Origin: JAMLHH01 sp035515235
GTDB taxonomy: Bacteria > Bacteroidota > Bacteroidia > Chitinophagales > JADIYW01
DNA length: 64,000 nt
Reading direction: 5' to 3'
Assembly: GCA_035515235.1 (NCBI GenBank)
Contig: DATJBS010000033.1
Span: 62,001-126,000, forward strand
Positions 57,506 to 64,000 of the stretch are shown piece after piece (position 1 is the stretch's first letter; every line of letters begins with the position of its first letter). The notes under the pieces are model-generated. The model did no database searches and had not been told where the DNA came from. It saw nothing but the letters and a program-made list of their open reading frames with translations. Position numbers and translations under genes: made by a program.

Positions 57506-57567
57506 CGCCAATAAAAATCCTGCAAAATGCAGTAGAAAGCGACTAGCGCTTGTATTGAGAGAAGGCG
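57506..57567 (-). ncRNA. Possible folded leader of the tmm-like gene (three-way junction)
   Basis: On the minus strand: outer CGCC (57564-57567) pairs GGCG (57506-57509); inside are hairpins AAGCG-ctagt-CGCTT and CTGCA-ttt-TGCAG, with single-stranded joints. The promoter lies upstream and 67 nt of leader remain before the ATG. It does not match any riboswitch class that I recognise. Confidence 0.4.
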
Positions 57568-57620
57568 GAAAAGTGATGAATCAAATGAAATTTTGAATTA
57601 CCTTCTCTTTTATTAAAGTG

Positions 57621-57651
57621 CAAAGATAAGAATTTATTCTAAAAAATACAA
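57621..57651 (-). promoter_or_regulatory. Bacteroidota-type promoter of the tmm-like gene
   Basis: Minus strand TTG, 20-bp spacer, TATCTTTG. Transcription would start about 175 bp before the ATG at 57439, giving the long leader. Confidence 0.65.
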
Positions 57652-57831
57652 GATTAAATATATGATAATGTTATAGTTATACTTCGGTGCTAAGTTTTAT
57701 TGTGTTGTTTTGATGAATTTATAAGAACTTATTTTGACTTTTAAATCTATCATTTCTAATATTTTTATTGCTAATTTGAATCTTCACAATGCTCTAAGTG
57801 CTGATTAGATAAATTAGTTTTGGGCACAAAA

Positions 57832-57859
57832 AAAGGTTGCTGAGTGAACAACAACCTTT
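57832..57859 (-). terminator. Rho-independent terminator after the ferredoxin gene
   Basis: AAGGTTGCTG, short loop, CAACAACCTT, T run; 22 bp beyond the ferredoxin stop. Confidence 0.88.
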
Positions 57860-57881
57860 ATAATTATAAGCAGAAAATTTA

Positions 57882-58214
57882 CTAAGCTAAAACCTCTTCA
57901 GGTAATTTGAACTTTAAGTTGTGTAAATTCTCACTGATATGTAATTGACAAGATAATCTACAGTTATCTGAAGTGTAAGGTAATGATTCCAAAATATCTA
58001 ATTCGCTATCGTTGGCTTCATTTAAATCTACTTCATCTGAATTTAATACTTCTACTCTACAGGTTGCGCAAAGTGCCATACCACCGCAAATAGCTTCAAT
58101 AGGATATCCTTCTCCTTTGAGAATTTCCATTAGACTCATAGAAATGCCCAATGGTATTTCTATTTCAGTCTCTGATGTGTCTTGGTTTTGTACGAATACT
58201 TTTATGCTTTCCAT
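57882..58214 (-). CDS. Adrenodoxin-type 2Fe-2S ferredoxin
   Basis: 110 residues. Cluster ligands CGGMALCATC and a final CRLSCQLHI give the C-x5-C-x2-C...C set of adrenodoxin/putidaredoxin-type ferredoxins. It probably carries electrons between the upstream reductase and an oxygenase or other acceptor. It follows the reductase gene by 6 bp. Confidence 0.92.
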   Translation of the reverse strand: MESIKVFVQNQDTSETEIEIPLGISMSLMEILKGEGYPIEAICGGMALCATCRVEVLNSDEVDLNEANDSELDILESLPYTSDNCRLSCQLHISENLHNLKFKLPEEVLA

Positions 58215-58220
58215 AAGATT

Positions 58221-59225
58221 TTAGAAACTTTGAATTCCGTTAACAGTAGTATATTTTAAAGTAAATTTAGCATCTGGATTGATGAGTTTAAATGCGCTTT
58301 GGCACATTAAAGCTGCTTCGTGGAATCCACAAAGTATCAATTTAAGTTTGCCTGGATAGTTATTGATATCACCTATTGCGTAAATACCCGGTACTCCAGT
58401 AGAGTAATCTGTTGTATCTACGTTGATAGCATTTTTGTCAATATTTAATCCCCAATTAGCAATCGGTCCCAATTTAGGACTCAAGCCAAATAAAGGCAAG
58501 AAATGGTCGACTTCTACATCAGTAATATCACCAGCTTTATTAGTAATAGTTACAGCGGACAATTGATCTCCTCCAGCTAATCCTGTTACATTGGAGTTGA
58601 GATGTAATGTCAATCTCCCTTGTTCGTGCAGCGCTTTTACTTTATCTGCAGAGTCAGGTGCTCCTCTAAACATTTCTCCTCTATGTACTAAAGAAATTTC
58701 ATCACATACATCAGCTAAAAATATTGCCCAATCCAATGCAGAGTCTCCACCACCTGAAATGACAATTTTTTTACCTCTATATTTCTCTGGATCCTTAACG
58801 ATATAGTCCACGCCATTATTCTCGAAAGATTTAAGATTGCTCAAATCTGGTTTTCTAGGCTCAAAACAACCTAATCCGCCAGCGATACAAACCACCTTAG
58901 CGTGAATTTTAGTTCCTTCATGACCACCTACGATGATGCTACCGTCTTCTTGACGTTCTAGCGTTTCTACTCTTTCGCCCAATGTGAAAGTTGGATGAAA
59001 AGGAGCAGCTTGTTCCATTAGATTGTCTACTAATTCTTGTGCTAAGACAGTAGGGAATCCTGGAATGTCGTAAATCGGTTTTTTAGGATAAATTTCGGAT
59101 AATTGACCTCCCACCTGGGGTAAATAGTCAATGAGATGGCAGCGCATTTTCAATAAGCCCGCCTCAAATATGGCAAACAAGCCCACCGGACCTGCACCAA
59201 TAATGCAAATATCTGTTAGTATCAT
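58221..59225 (-). CDS. Ferredoxin-NADP reductase (thioredoxin-reductase-like)
   Basis: About 334 residues from Met at 59225 (MILTDICIIGAGPVG), which fits the flavoprotein N-terminus better than an upstream Met. FAD motif GAGPVGLF, NADP motif SGGGDSALDW, and late YAIGDINNYPG. No CxxC redox pair, so it is a ferredoxin-type reductase (YumC-like), not thioredoxin reductase. Operon with the 2Fe-2S ferredoxin. Confidence 0.92.
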   Translation of the reverse strand: MILTDICIIGAGPVGLFAIFEAGLLKMRCHLIDYLPQVGGQLSEIYPKKPIYDIPGFPTVLAQELVDNLMEQAAPFHPTFTLGERVETLERQEDGSIIVGGHEGTKIHAKVVCIAGGLGCFEPRKPDLSNLKSFENNGVDYIVKDPEKYRGKKIVISGGGDSALDWAIFLADVCDEISLVHRGEMFRGAPDSADKVKALHEQGRLTLHLNSNVTGLAGGDQLSAVTITNKAGDITDVEVDHFLPLFGLSPKLGPIANWGLNIDKNAINVDTTDYSTGVPGIYAIGDINNYPGKLKLILCGFHEAALMCQSAFKLINPDAKFTLKYTTVNGIQSF

Positions 59226-59331
59226 ATAGTTTTGCTTTCCTACGATGTTCAAAAAGCATTACGAAAATAATTAAAATCATTTCAATCTAAACCCCTTCAA
59301 GATTAAAATAGCGTTACGTTTCTTAATTTAT

Positions 59332-60333
59332 CTAAATTTGTTCTATTAAATTGCCCTTTTCGACTTCTTCTGATAATTCATTTAGTATAGAATAAATTTC
59401 ATTAGTGTCTAAAGAAGTCACTATTCTCGCTCTATAAGGTTTAATATGTGGTATTCCTTTCAAGTAATTGGTGTAGTGAGGACGCATTTCTAAAATCCCT
59501 TGTCTTTCTCCTTTCCACTCAATAGATTTTTCTAAGTGAATTTTAATGGCTTCAATTCTGTCATCAATTGATGGATGAGGTAAAATGGTTCCATCTTTCA
59601 AGAAAGCTTTCACCTGATTAAATATCCACGGAAACCCAATAGCTGCTCTACCGATCATAATGCCATCTACTCCGTATCTATTTTTATATTCTAAAGTTTT
59701 TTGAGGAGAATCAATATCACCATTGCCAAAAATAGGAATATGCATTCTGGGATTGTTTTTGATTTCACCTATTAATGTCCAGTCTGCTTCGCCTTTATAC
59801 ATTTGTTTACGAGTTCTGCCATGTATGGAAAGTGCTTGAATGCCAATGTCTTGCAATCTTTCTGCAACTTCTACAATGTTCTTAGTTTTGTCGTCCCAGC
59901 CTAATCTTGTTTTGACAGTGACAGGTTTATTAGTCGCTTTTACTACTTGATCTGTAAGACGAATCATCTTATCGATATCTTGTAAAATTCCAGCACCAGC
60001 CATTTTGCAAACTACTTTTTGAACAGGGCAACCATAATTAATATCAATAATATCTGGATTAGCCCGCTCTATAATTTGTGCAGATTGTACCATAGCATCT
60101 TCTTCTCCACCAAACATCTGAATGCCGATAGGTCGCTCATAATCGTAGATATCTAGTTTTTGAATACTTTTTCTAGCATCTCGAATGAGTCCTTCTGAAG
60201 AAATAAATTCTGTGTACATGAGGTCTGCTCCATGTTTTTTGCACAAAGCTCTAAATGGAGGATCGCTGATGTCTTCCATCGGAGCGAGTAGGATAGGAAA
60301 TTCTCCTAATGATATTTGACCAATTTTTACCAA
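59332..60333 (-). CDS. dusB: tRNA-dihydrouridine synthase B
   Basis: 333 residues. FMN TIM-barrel with LAPMEDISDPPFR, NYGCPVQKVVCKMAGAG (catalytic Cys), VTVKTRLGW and SIHGRTRKQMY. It reduces uridine to dihydrouridine in tRNA. Full length. A TATATTTG box lies 18 bp upstream of the ATG. Confidence 0.95.
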   Translation of the reverse strand: MVKIGQISLGEFPILLAPMEDISDPPFRALCKKHGADLMYTEFISSEGLIRDARKSIQKLDIYDYERPIGIQMFGGEEDAMVQSAQIIERANPDIIDINYGCPVQKVVCKMAGAGILQDIDKMIRLTDQVVKATNKPVTVKTRLGWDDKTKNIVEVAERLQDIGIQALSIHGRTRKQMYKGEADWTLIGEIKNNPRMHIPIFGNGDIDSPQKTLEYKNRYGVDGIMIGRAAIGFPWIFNQVKAFLKDGTILPHPSIDDRIEAIKIHLEKSIEWKGERQGILEMRPHYTNYLKGIPHIKPYRARIVTSLDTNEIYSILNELSEEVEKGNLIEQI

Positions 60334-60350
60334 TACATTGAATTGAAATG

Positions 60351-60358
60351 CAAATATA
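60351..60358 (-). promoter_or_regulatory. -7 promoter box of dusB
   Basis: TATATTTG on the minus strand, 18 bp upstream of the dusB start. No clear -33 TTG. Confidence 0.5.
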
Positions 60359-60425
60359 AGTATTTAGATTTTGCTATGTGAAAATTGACATTTATTGACA
60401 TGCTTTTCAAACGCTGTTAATATAT

Positions 60426-60433
60426 TAACTTTG
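60426..60433 (+). promoter_or_regulatory. -7 promoter box of the CPBP operon
   Basis: TAACTTTG, 17 bp upstream of the ATG at 60450. The nearest TTG is 28 bp away, longer than usual. Confidence 0.45.
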
Positions 60434-60449
60434 CACTAATTCGAAACTG

Positions 60450-61358
60450 ATGAAAGAGGATAAGTTGTTGCCCATTTATATTTTTAGGTTATTAGGTTTT
60501 TATTTTTTGGGATCACTGCTAGCTCAGTTATTTGCTTTTGCACTACTTTTTATTCTTTATCCTAATGATTATCAATTGCCGATGCTGGAGCTTACTCAGA
60601 AGTACCCGAGCGCATGGATGACCCTGAGAGGAGTGCAACTGATTCATGCAGTTTTTAGTTTTTTAATCCCTTCTTTAATTGTTTGGAAACAATATGCAGG
60701 TTCTTACGATTTTAGTATGCCTGAGAAAAATAGAAGTTCATTATTTGCCTTACCTATTATTCCCTTTTTGTTGTTGAGCTTTTTCCCATTGGTTCAAAAT
60801 CTGTATCAGTTCAATATGGGCATTCATTTTTTCGAACCTTTACAAACGATCTTGATGAATATGGAACAGCAAATGAATACTACGATAGAGGGCATGTTAA
60901 AAGATCGGTCGGTATTAGCAATGGGAATGAATTTTTTAGTCATTGCTGTAGTAGCATCTATTTTAGAAGAGTTGTTTTTTAGAGGTGTTTTACAAAGAAT
61001 TCTTACAGATTATATAGATCCTCATGTTGCCATATTTATTTCGGCATTTATTTTCAGTGCAATACATTTGCAGTTTTTCGGGTTTTTACCAAGATTAGCT
61101 TTAGGAATATTTCTAGGGTATTTGTATTTGCATTCTGGAAGATTGATTGTTCCTATTTTTGCACATCTCATATTTAATGGTTCGCAATTGATCATTTATT
61201 ATCAATCAGGTCAGTTTCAGCAGTCATTGGGCGAAGAAAGTGAGAAGAGTTTTCCTATTCATATAATAATTCCGTCTATTATTATGTTCTTAATTTTATA
61301 TCATGTTTTCTATACCTATTTAACAAAATTTAAACAAATAGCTCATGACAACGAATAA
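60450..61358 (+). CDS. CPBP-family intramembrane protease
   Basis: 302 residues with about eight membrane helices. CPBP/Abi active-site motifs: EELFFRGVLQ (catalytic Glu pair, near 180) and FSAIHLQFF (His). Family members cleave membrane-embedded substrates such as prenyl-protein precursors or signal peptides; the target here is unknown. First gene of an operon with DUF2007 and cdsA; overlap of 14 bp with the next gene. Confidence 0.9.
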   Translation: MKEDKLLPIYIFRLLGFYFLGSLLAQLFAFALLFILYPNDYQLPMLELTQKYPSAWMTLRGVQLIHAVFSFLIPSLIVWKQYAGSYDFSMPEKNRSSLFALPIIPFLLLSFFPLVQNLYQFNMGIHFFEPLQTILMNMEQQMNTTIEGMLKDRSVLAMGMNFLVIAVVASILEELFFRGVLQRILTDYIDPHVAIFISAFIFSAIHLQFFGFLPRLALGIFLGYLYLHSGRLIVPIFAHLIFNGSQLIIYYQSGQFQQSLGEESEKSFPIHIIIPSIIMFLILYHVFYTYLTKFKQIAHDNE

Positions 61359-61554
61359 ATGGATACTTTTGTGTTCTTTTCAACAAAAGTATAAAGCTGC
61401 AATCCTTGCTGCTACTTTGGAAGAAAAAGAAATTGAGTATCAAATGATCGATAAAACAGATAGTGCTTTTAACTTTTTAGGCGCGTTAGAAATATACGTC
61501 AAGCAGACAGATTTTATAACGGCACAGTTTATTAAAGAAAATTTAGATCTATGA
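61345..61554 (+). CDS. DUF2007 small protein
   Basis: 69 residues of the DUF2007 type (KWILLCSFQQKYKAAI). It overlaps both neighbours (14 bp and 4 bp), so it is translated from the CPBP-cdsA transcript. Family members are described as small signalling-like domains of unknown function. Confidence 0.85.
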   Translation: MTTNKWILLCSFQQKYKAAILAATLEEKEIEYQMIDKTDSAFNFLGALEIYVKQTDFITAQFIKENLDL

Positions 61555-62402
61555 GTGAATTATTACAAAGAATCATAACAGGATTACTGTTTGTTATAGT
61601 TCTTGTTGGTGGTGTGATATGGAATGAGTATTCATTCATGTTATTGTTTGGGATGATTACTATCCTTTCGATAAACGAGTATTATAACATCATACAAAAT
61701 AAATTGAACGCCGGTTCAGATTGGAAGACTTTATACAAGTTTTTGAATACCATATTTGGAGTCCTCGTATTTGCCATTATTTTCTTAGTAGCAAGTGGTA
61801 AAATCCCATTGATTTATCTGTCATTAGTGGCGTCTTTCCCATTGTGCTGGTTTGTTATAGAGATGTATCACGAGTCCGATTCACCATTTACAAATGTTTG
61901 CTACAATTCAATGGCGCTGTTCTATATTGCCATTCCATTTGGTTCTGCAAGTTATTTAGTGTTTAAACAAGGAGGGGATATTTATGACTTCAAGTATCTA
62001 TTAGCAATATTGTTCTTTGCTTGGTCCAATGATTCGTTTGCATATTTAATTGGTAGGTTTTTTGGCAAGCATAAGCTGTTTGAAAGAATCTCACCTAAAA
62101 AGACTTGGGAAGGATTTGCTGGAGGAGCGGTATTTACTTTGCTTTTCACGTATTTAATTTTTCAGATTTTCGAATATTACAATCTGAATGAAGTCGGATA
62201 TTATCATTATTTAGCGATGGGTGTCATTACAGTTATTACTAGTACTTACGGAGATTTAGCTGAATCTATGATCAAAAGAAACTTCAATGTAAAAGATTCA
62301 GGCCAAGCACTTCCTGGCCACGGTGGATTCTTAGATAGATTTGACGGATTGATTTTCTCGATACCAGCTTGTTCTATGTACATTATTGCTACTGGAATTT
62401 AA
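61551..62402 (+). CDS. cdsA: Phosphatidate cytidylyltransferase
   Basis: 283 residues, polytopic membrane protein. It makes CDP-diacylglycerol for phospholipid synthesis. The CDP-transferase signature is present near the end: SMIKRNFNVKDSGQALPGHGGFLDRFDG. Overlaps DUF2007 by 4 bp. Confidence 0.95.
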   Translation: MSELLQRIITGLLFVIVLVGGVIWNEYSFMLLFGMITILSINEYYNIIQNKLNAGSDWKTLYKFLNTIFGVLVFAIIFLVASGKIPLIYLSLVASFPLCWFVIEMYHESDSPFTNVCYNSMALFYIAIPFGSASYLVFKQGGDIYDFKYLLAILFFAWSNDSFAYLIGRFFGKHKLFERISPKKTWEGFAGGAVFTLLFTYLIFQIFEYYNLNEVGYYHYLAMGVITVITSTYGDLAESMIKRNFNVKDSGQALPGHGGFLDRFDGLIFSIPACSMYIIATGI

Positions 62403-62491
62403 TTCAAATCCTTAATAAACCGTAGAAAATTCACGTTTTCAGCATATAAATCATCAAAAATCGAAAAGAGTTAAAAATTTCCTCAGAAAGA

Positions 62492-62522
62492 TTTGGAAGT
62501 GAAAATAAAATAACTACTTTTG
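62492..62522 (+). promoter_or_regulatory. Promoter of tRNA-Phe
   Basis: TTTG, 19-bp spacer, TACTTTTG: a full match to the Bacteroidota -33/-7 consensus, 37 bp upstream of the tRNA. Confidence 0.8.
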
Positions 62523-62558
62523 CAACGCGTTTGAAAGCAATTGCACTCAACGCAAAAT

Positions 62559-62631
62559 GGTGCGGTAGCTCAGTAGGTAGAGCAATGGACTGAAAATCCA
62601 TGTGTCGGCGGTTCGATCCCGCCTCACACCA
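62559..62631 (+). tRNA. tRNA-Phe (GAA)
   Basis: 73 nt cloverleaf: acceptor GGTGCGG/TCACACC (one C-A mismatch), D arm GCTC/GAGC, anticodon stem ATGGA/TCCAT with loop CTGAAAA (anticodon GAA), T arm GGCGG-TTCGATC-CCGCC. CCA is not encoded. Confidence 0.95.
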
Positions 62632-62636
62632 CGAAC

Positions 62637-62660
62637 AAAAGCCTCGATTTTCGAGGCTTT
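62637..62660 (+). terminator. Terminator after tRNA-Phe
   Basis: AAAAGCCTCG, short loop, CGAGGCTTTT directly behind the tRNA. Confidence 0.88.
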
Positions 62661-62780
62661 TGTCGTTTAAGGAAGTAAACACAAGGCTGATCTATCTTTT
62701 AAATTTCATTTAATTTTTAGATGATAATTTCCACTTTAACTTCTATGATTTTGTTTGAAAAAGAGGTTTCTTAAACAAGA

Positions 62781-62809
62781 AAGACGGGAGACAAAAAGAC
62801 GGGAGACAA
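62781..62809. repeat. Two copies of a 15-bp direct repeat
   Basis: AAGACGGGAGACAAA-type unit, offset 15 bp, just outside the IS3 element. Its meaning is not clear. Confidence 0.55.
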
Positions 62810-62866
62810 TGTATATCCCTAAAAGAGGTTGACCGTTTTTAAATAATAGTTACGGTACTAATCTTA

Positions 62867-63719
62867 TCAGACCAAAGGTATAGCTTCCTTATTATAAATA
62901 GTTATCTCTGGTATCTTTTCTAATGAATTTTGATTCCAAGCCTTCTCAAATTCTAATGGAATCATCTTATTTAGATGATTATGTATCCTTCGTCTGTTAT
63001 AGTTGTTGATTGCTTTTTTTAGTTGACTTTTTAACTCCTCAAAGGTTTTTGGTTTCCAATAATTGAGATATTCTTCTTTTATCGTCCTATTTATTCTTTC
63101 TGCATAAGCATTGTCTTGGGCTGATAATGCCATGCTTATCTGGCACTCATTATCTTTTAAAAGCTTTAAGTACCTCTTGCAAAGATACTGTCCTCCTCTA
63201 TCTGAATGATGAATCAATGGAGCTCGGTGATGTTTTAAAGCCATCCTAAATGCTTCTATATTACACGCTGATCTCATATTATCTGATACATGATATCCAA
63301 CTATCTTTTTGGTATAAACATCTATGATAAATACTGCATAATAGAACCTTTCTCCTACTCTTATATAGGTTATATCTGTCTGCCATATATGAGAGGGTTG
63401 ATTGACTACTAAACCTTTTATTAGATTAGGATATTGATTTGCAATGCTATATGTGGTACGTATATAGTTCTTATTTCGCTTTACTCTAAAGCCTAAACTC
63501 ATAAATATATCAATGAACTTATCCCTGCCAATGAAATCTGGCTTGAGGGTTTCATACAGCTTCTCAACCCCACAACCTGGATGAGCTTCTCGAATATCAT
63601 CCGCCAATATTACTAACTCACTTAGCTTACAGTTATATGTGTTTTGCTCTTGAGCATACTTATGAACCGCTTGCTTACTGATACAAATCGCTTTGTATAA
63701 CTTATTGAGAGAATAGCTT
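62867..63719 (-). CDS. IS3-family transposase OrfB
   Basis: The catalytic frame includes the DDE set: WQTDITYI, HHSDRGGQY and AYAERINRTIKEEYL. The open frame extends upstream of a TTG at 63607 without a stop, reading SLNKLYKAICISKQAVHKYA up to the end of OrfA. OrfB should therefore be made as an OrfAB fusion by -1 frameshift, not from its own start. Confidence 0.85.
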
Positions 63720-64000
63720 ACTTGACTTTTGTTTTCACGAAACCAGCTGATGGTGGGGTGTTGAAATTTTTTTTAATATCCACTTTAAGTTCTTCGCTGG
63801 CTATATCCACCATCTTCTCCAAGAAGTCTATCTTGATTTGTTTCTGACCAACTATCTGCTCTAATGCTTTGACTTGATCCTCTAATGCTTTAAGCTTAAC
63901 GGAAAGACTATCTTTCATCTCTATCACTCGAACTCCTTTTTCATTAAAGGTAGAATATTTATAAATCCAATTATAAATTGTGGTATTATCTACTGAATAC
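63718..64000 (-). CDS. IS3-family OrfA, partial
   Basis: The frame is open to the window edge (NTTIYNWIYKYSTFNEKGVRV upstream of the listed GTG/ATG starts), so a start within the window is not needed. It encodes a helix-turn-helix segment, then a leucine-zipper-like coiled coil (LKALEDQVKALEQIVGQKQI). Its end (FVKTKVK-stop) overlaps OrfB, with an A-AAA-G slip site available. Confidence 0.75.
   Translation of the reverse strand, partial: YSVDNTTIYNWIYKYSTFNEKGVRVIEMKDSLSVKLKALEDQVKALEQIVGQKQIKIDFLEKMVDIASEELKVDIKKNFNTPPSAGFVKTKVK

Larger units (their letters stand above)
62830..64000 (-). mobile_element. IS3-family insertion sequence, partial
   Basis: OrfB and OrfA lie on the minus strand and OrfA continues past the window end. 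The left boundary is estimated from the GTTGACCGTTTTTAAATA stretch after the last unrelated repeat; the exact inverted repeat cannot be set without the other end. Confidence 0.7.

Noticed and set aside
57506..57567. Known riboswitch class in the tmm leader
   Set aside because: I could not find the conserved core sequences of TPP, SAM, glycine, preQ1 or cobalamin aptamers; kept only as an unnamed folded leader.
62431..62682. 83-codon minus-strand ORF across tRNA-Phe
   Set aside because: It covers the tRNA gene, its promoter and its terminator in antisense.

Overview
The window looks like chromosomal DNA from a low-GC member of the Bacteroidota. The evidence is type IX secretion (T9SS) C-terminal sorting domains, TonB-dependent receptors with N-terminal carboxypeptidase-like domains, PorT-like barrels, the Bacteroidota families DUF3078, DUF3109, DUF3127, DUF3810 and DUF5686, and several promoters with the TAnnTTTG -7 box. 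A Saprospiria- or Chitinophagia-like lineage fits the gene mix, but this is inference. Most genes are ordinary core genes separated by clear hairpin terminators.

Layout. 1-9.5 kb (mostly minus): a cut outer-membrane barrel gene, a large TonB-type barrel with an OmpA-like lipid-free partner, dnaK, a patatin/BamA-type phospholipase, and a lipoprotein with an unusual hydrophobic Cys/Gly-rich C-terminus. 9.7-20 kb: thrC, a DUF5686 protein, two small lipoproteins, glpK, DUF3810, aspS, an L,D-transpeptidase. 20-35 kb: an intergenic repeat block, a PI-PLC-like lipoprotein, a 1987-residue alpha-2-macroglobulin, a PorT-like barrel, an OsmC operon with two small proteins, DUF3078, adenine deaminase, gyrB. 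34.9-38.2 kb is the accessory island: a RelE/ParE toxin-antitoxin pair, an IS200-like transposase pseudogene cut by a complete IS30 element, and three small unknown ORFs, the last truncated by the IS.

38.2-52.2 kb: an exported helix-hairpin-helix barrel protein overlapping a FadL/PorV-like barrel gene, a PD40/SPOR protein, a MbnP/di-haem peroxidase pair, two T9SS cargo proteins (one an M28 peptidase), then a plus-strand run DinB, DUF3127, type II thioesterase, phosphopantetheinyl transferase, RsmI-like methylase, DUF3109. 52.2-62.7 kb: a 135-bp tandem repeat, a TonB receptor, a trimethylamine monooxygenase-like gene behind a long structured leader, a ferredoxin/ferredoxin reductase pair, dusB, a CPBP protease-DUF2007-cdsA operon and tRNA-Phe. 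An IS3-family element with an OrfA/OrfB frameshift runs off the right edge.

Most promising for follow-up: the halocin-C8-like tail of the 8.9-9.5 kb lipoprotein, the folded leader in front of the tmm-like gene, the MbnP/MbnH-like copper pair, the small protein ending in Gly-Gly-Cys-Gly-Gly, and the IS-disrupted small-gene cluster at 37.4-38.1 kb. No single new multigene system is proven by the sequence.
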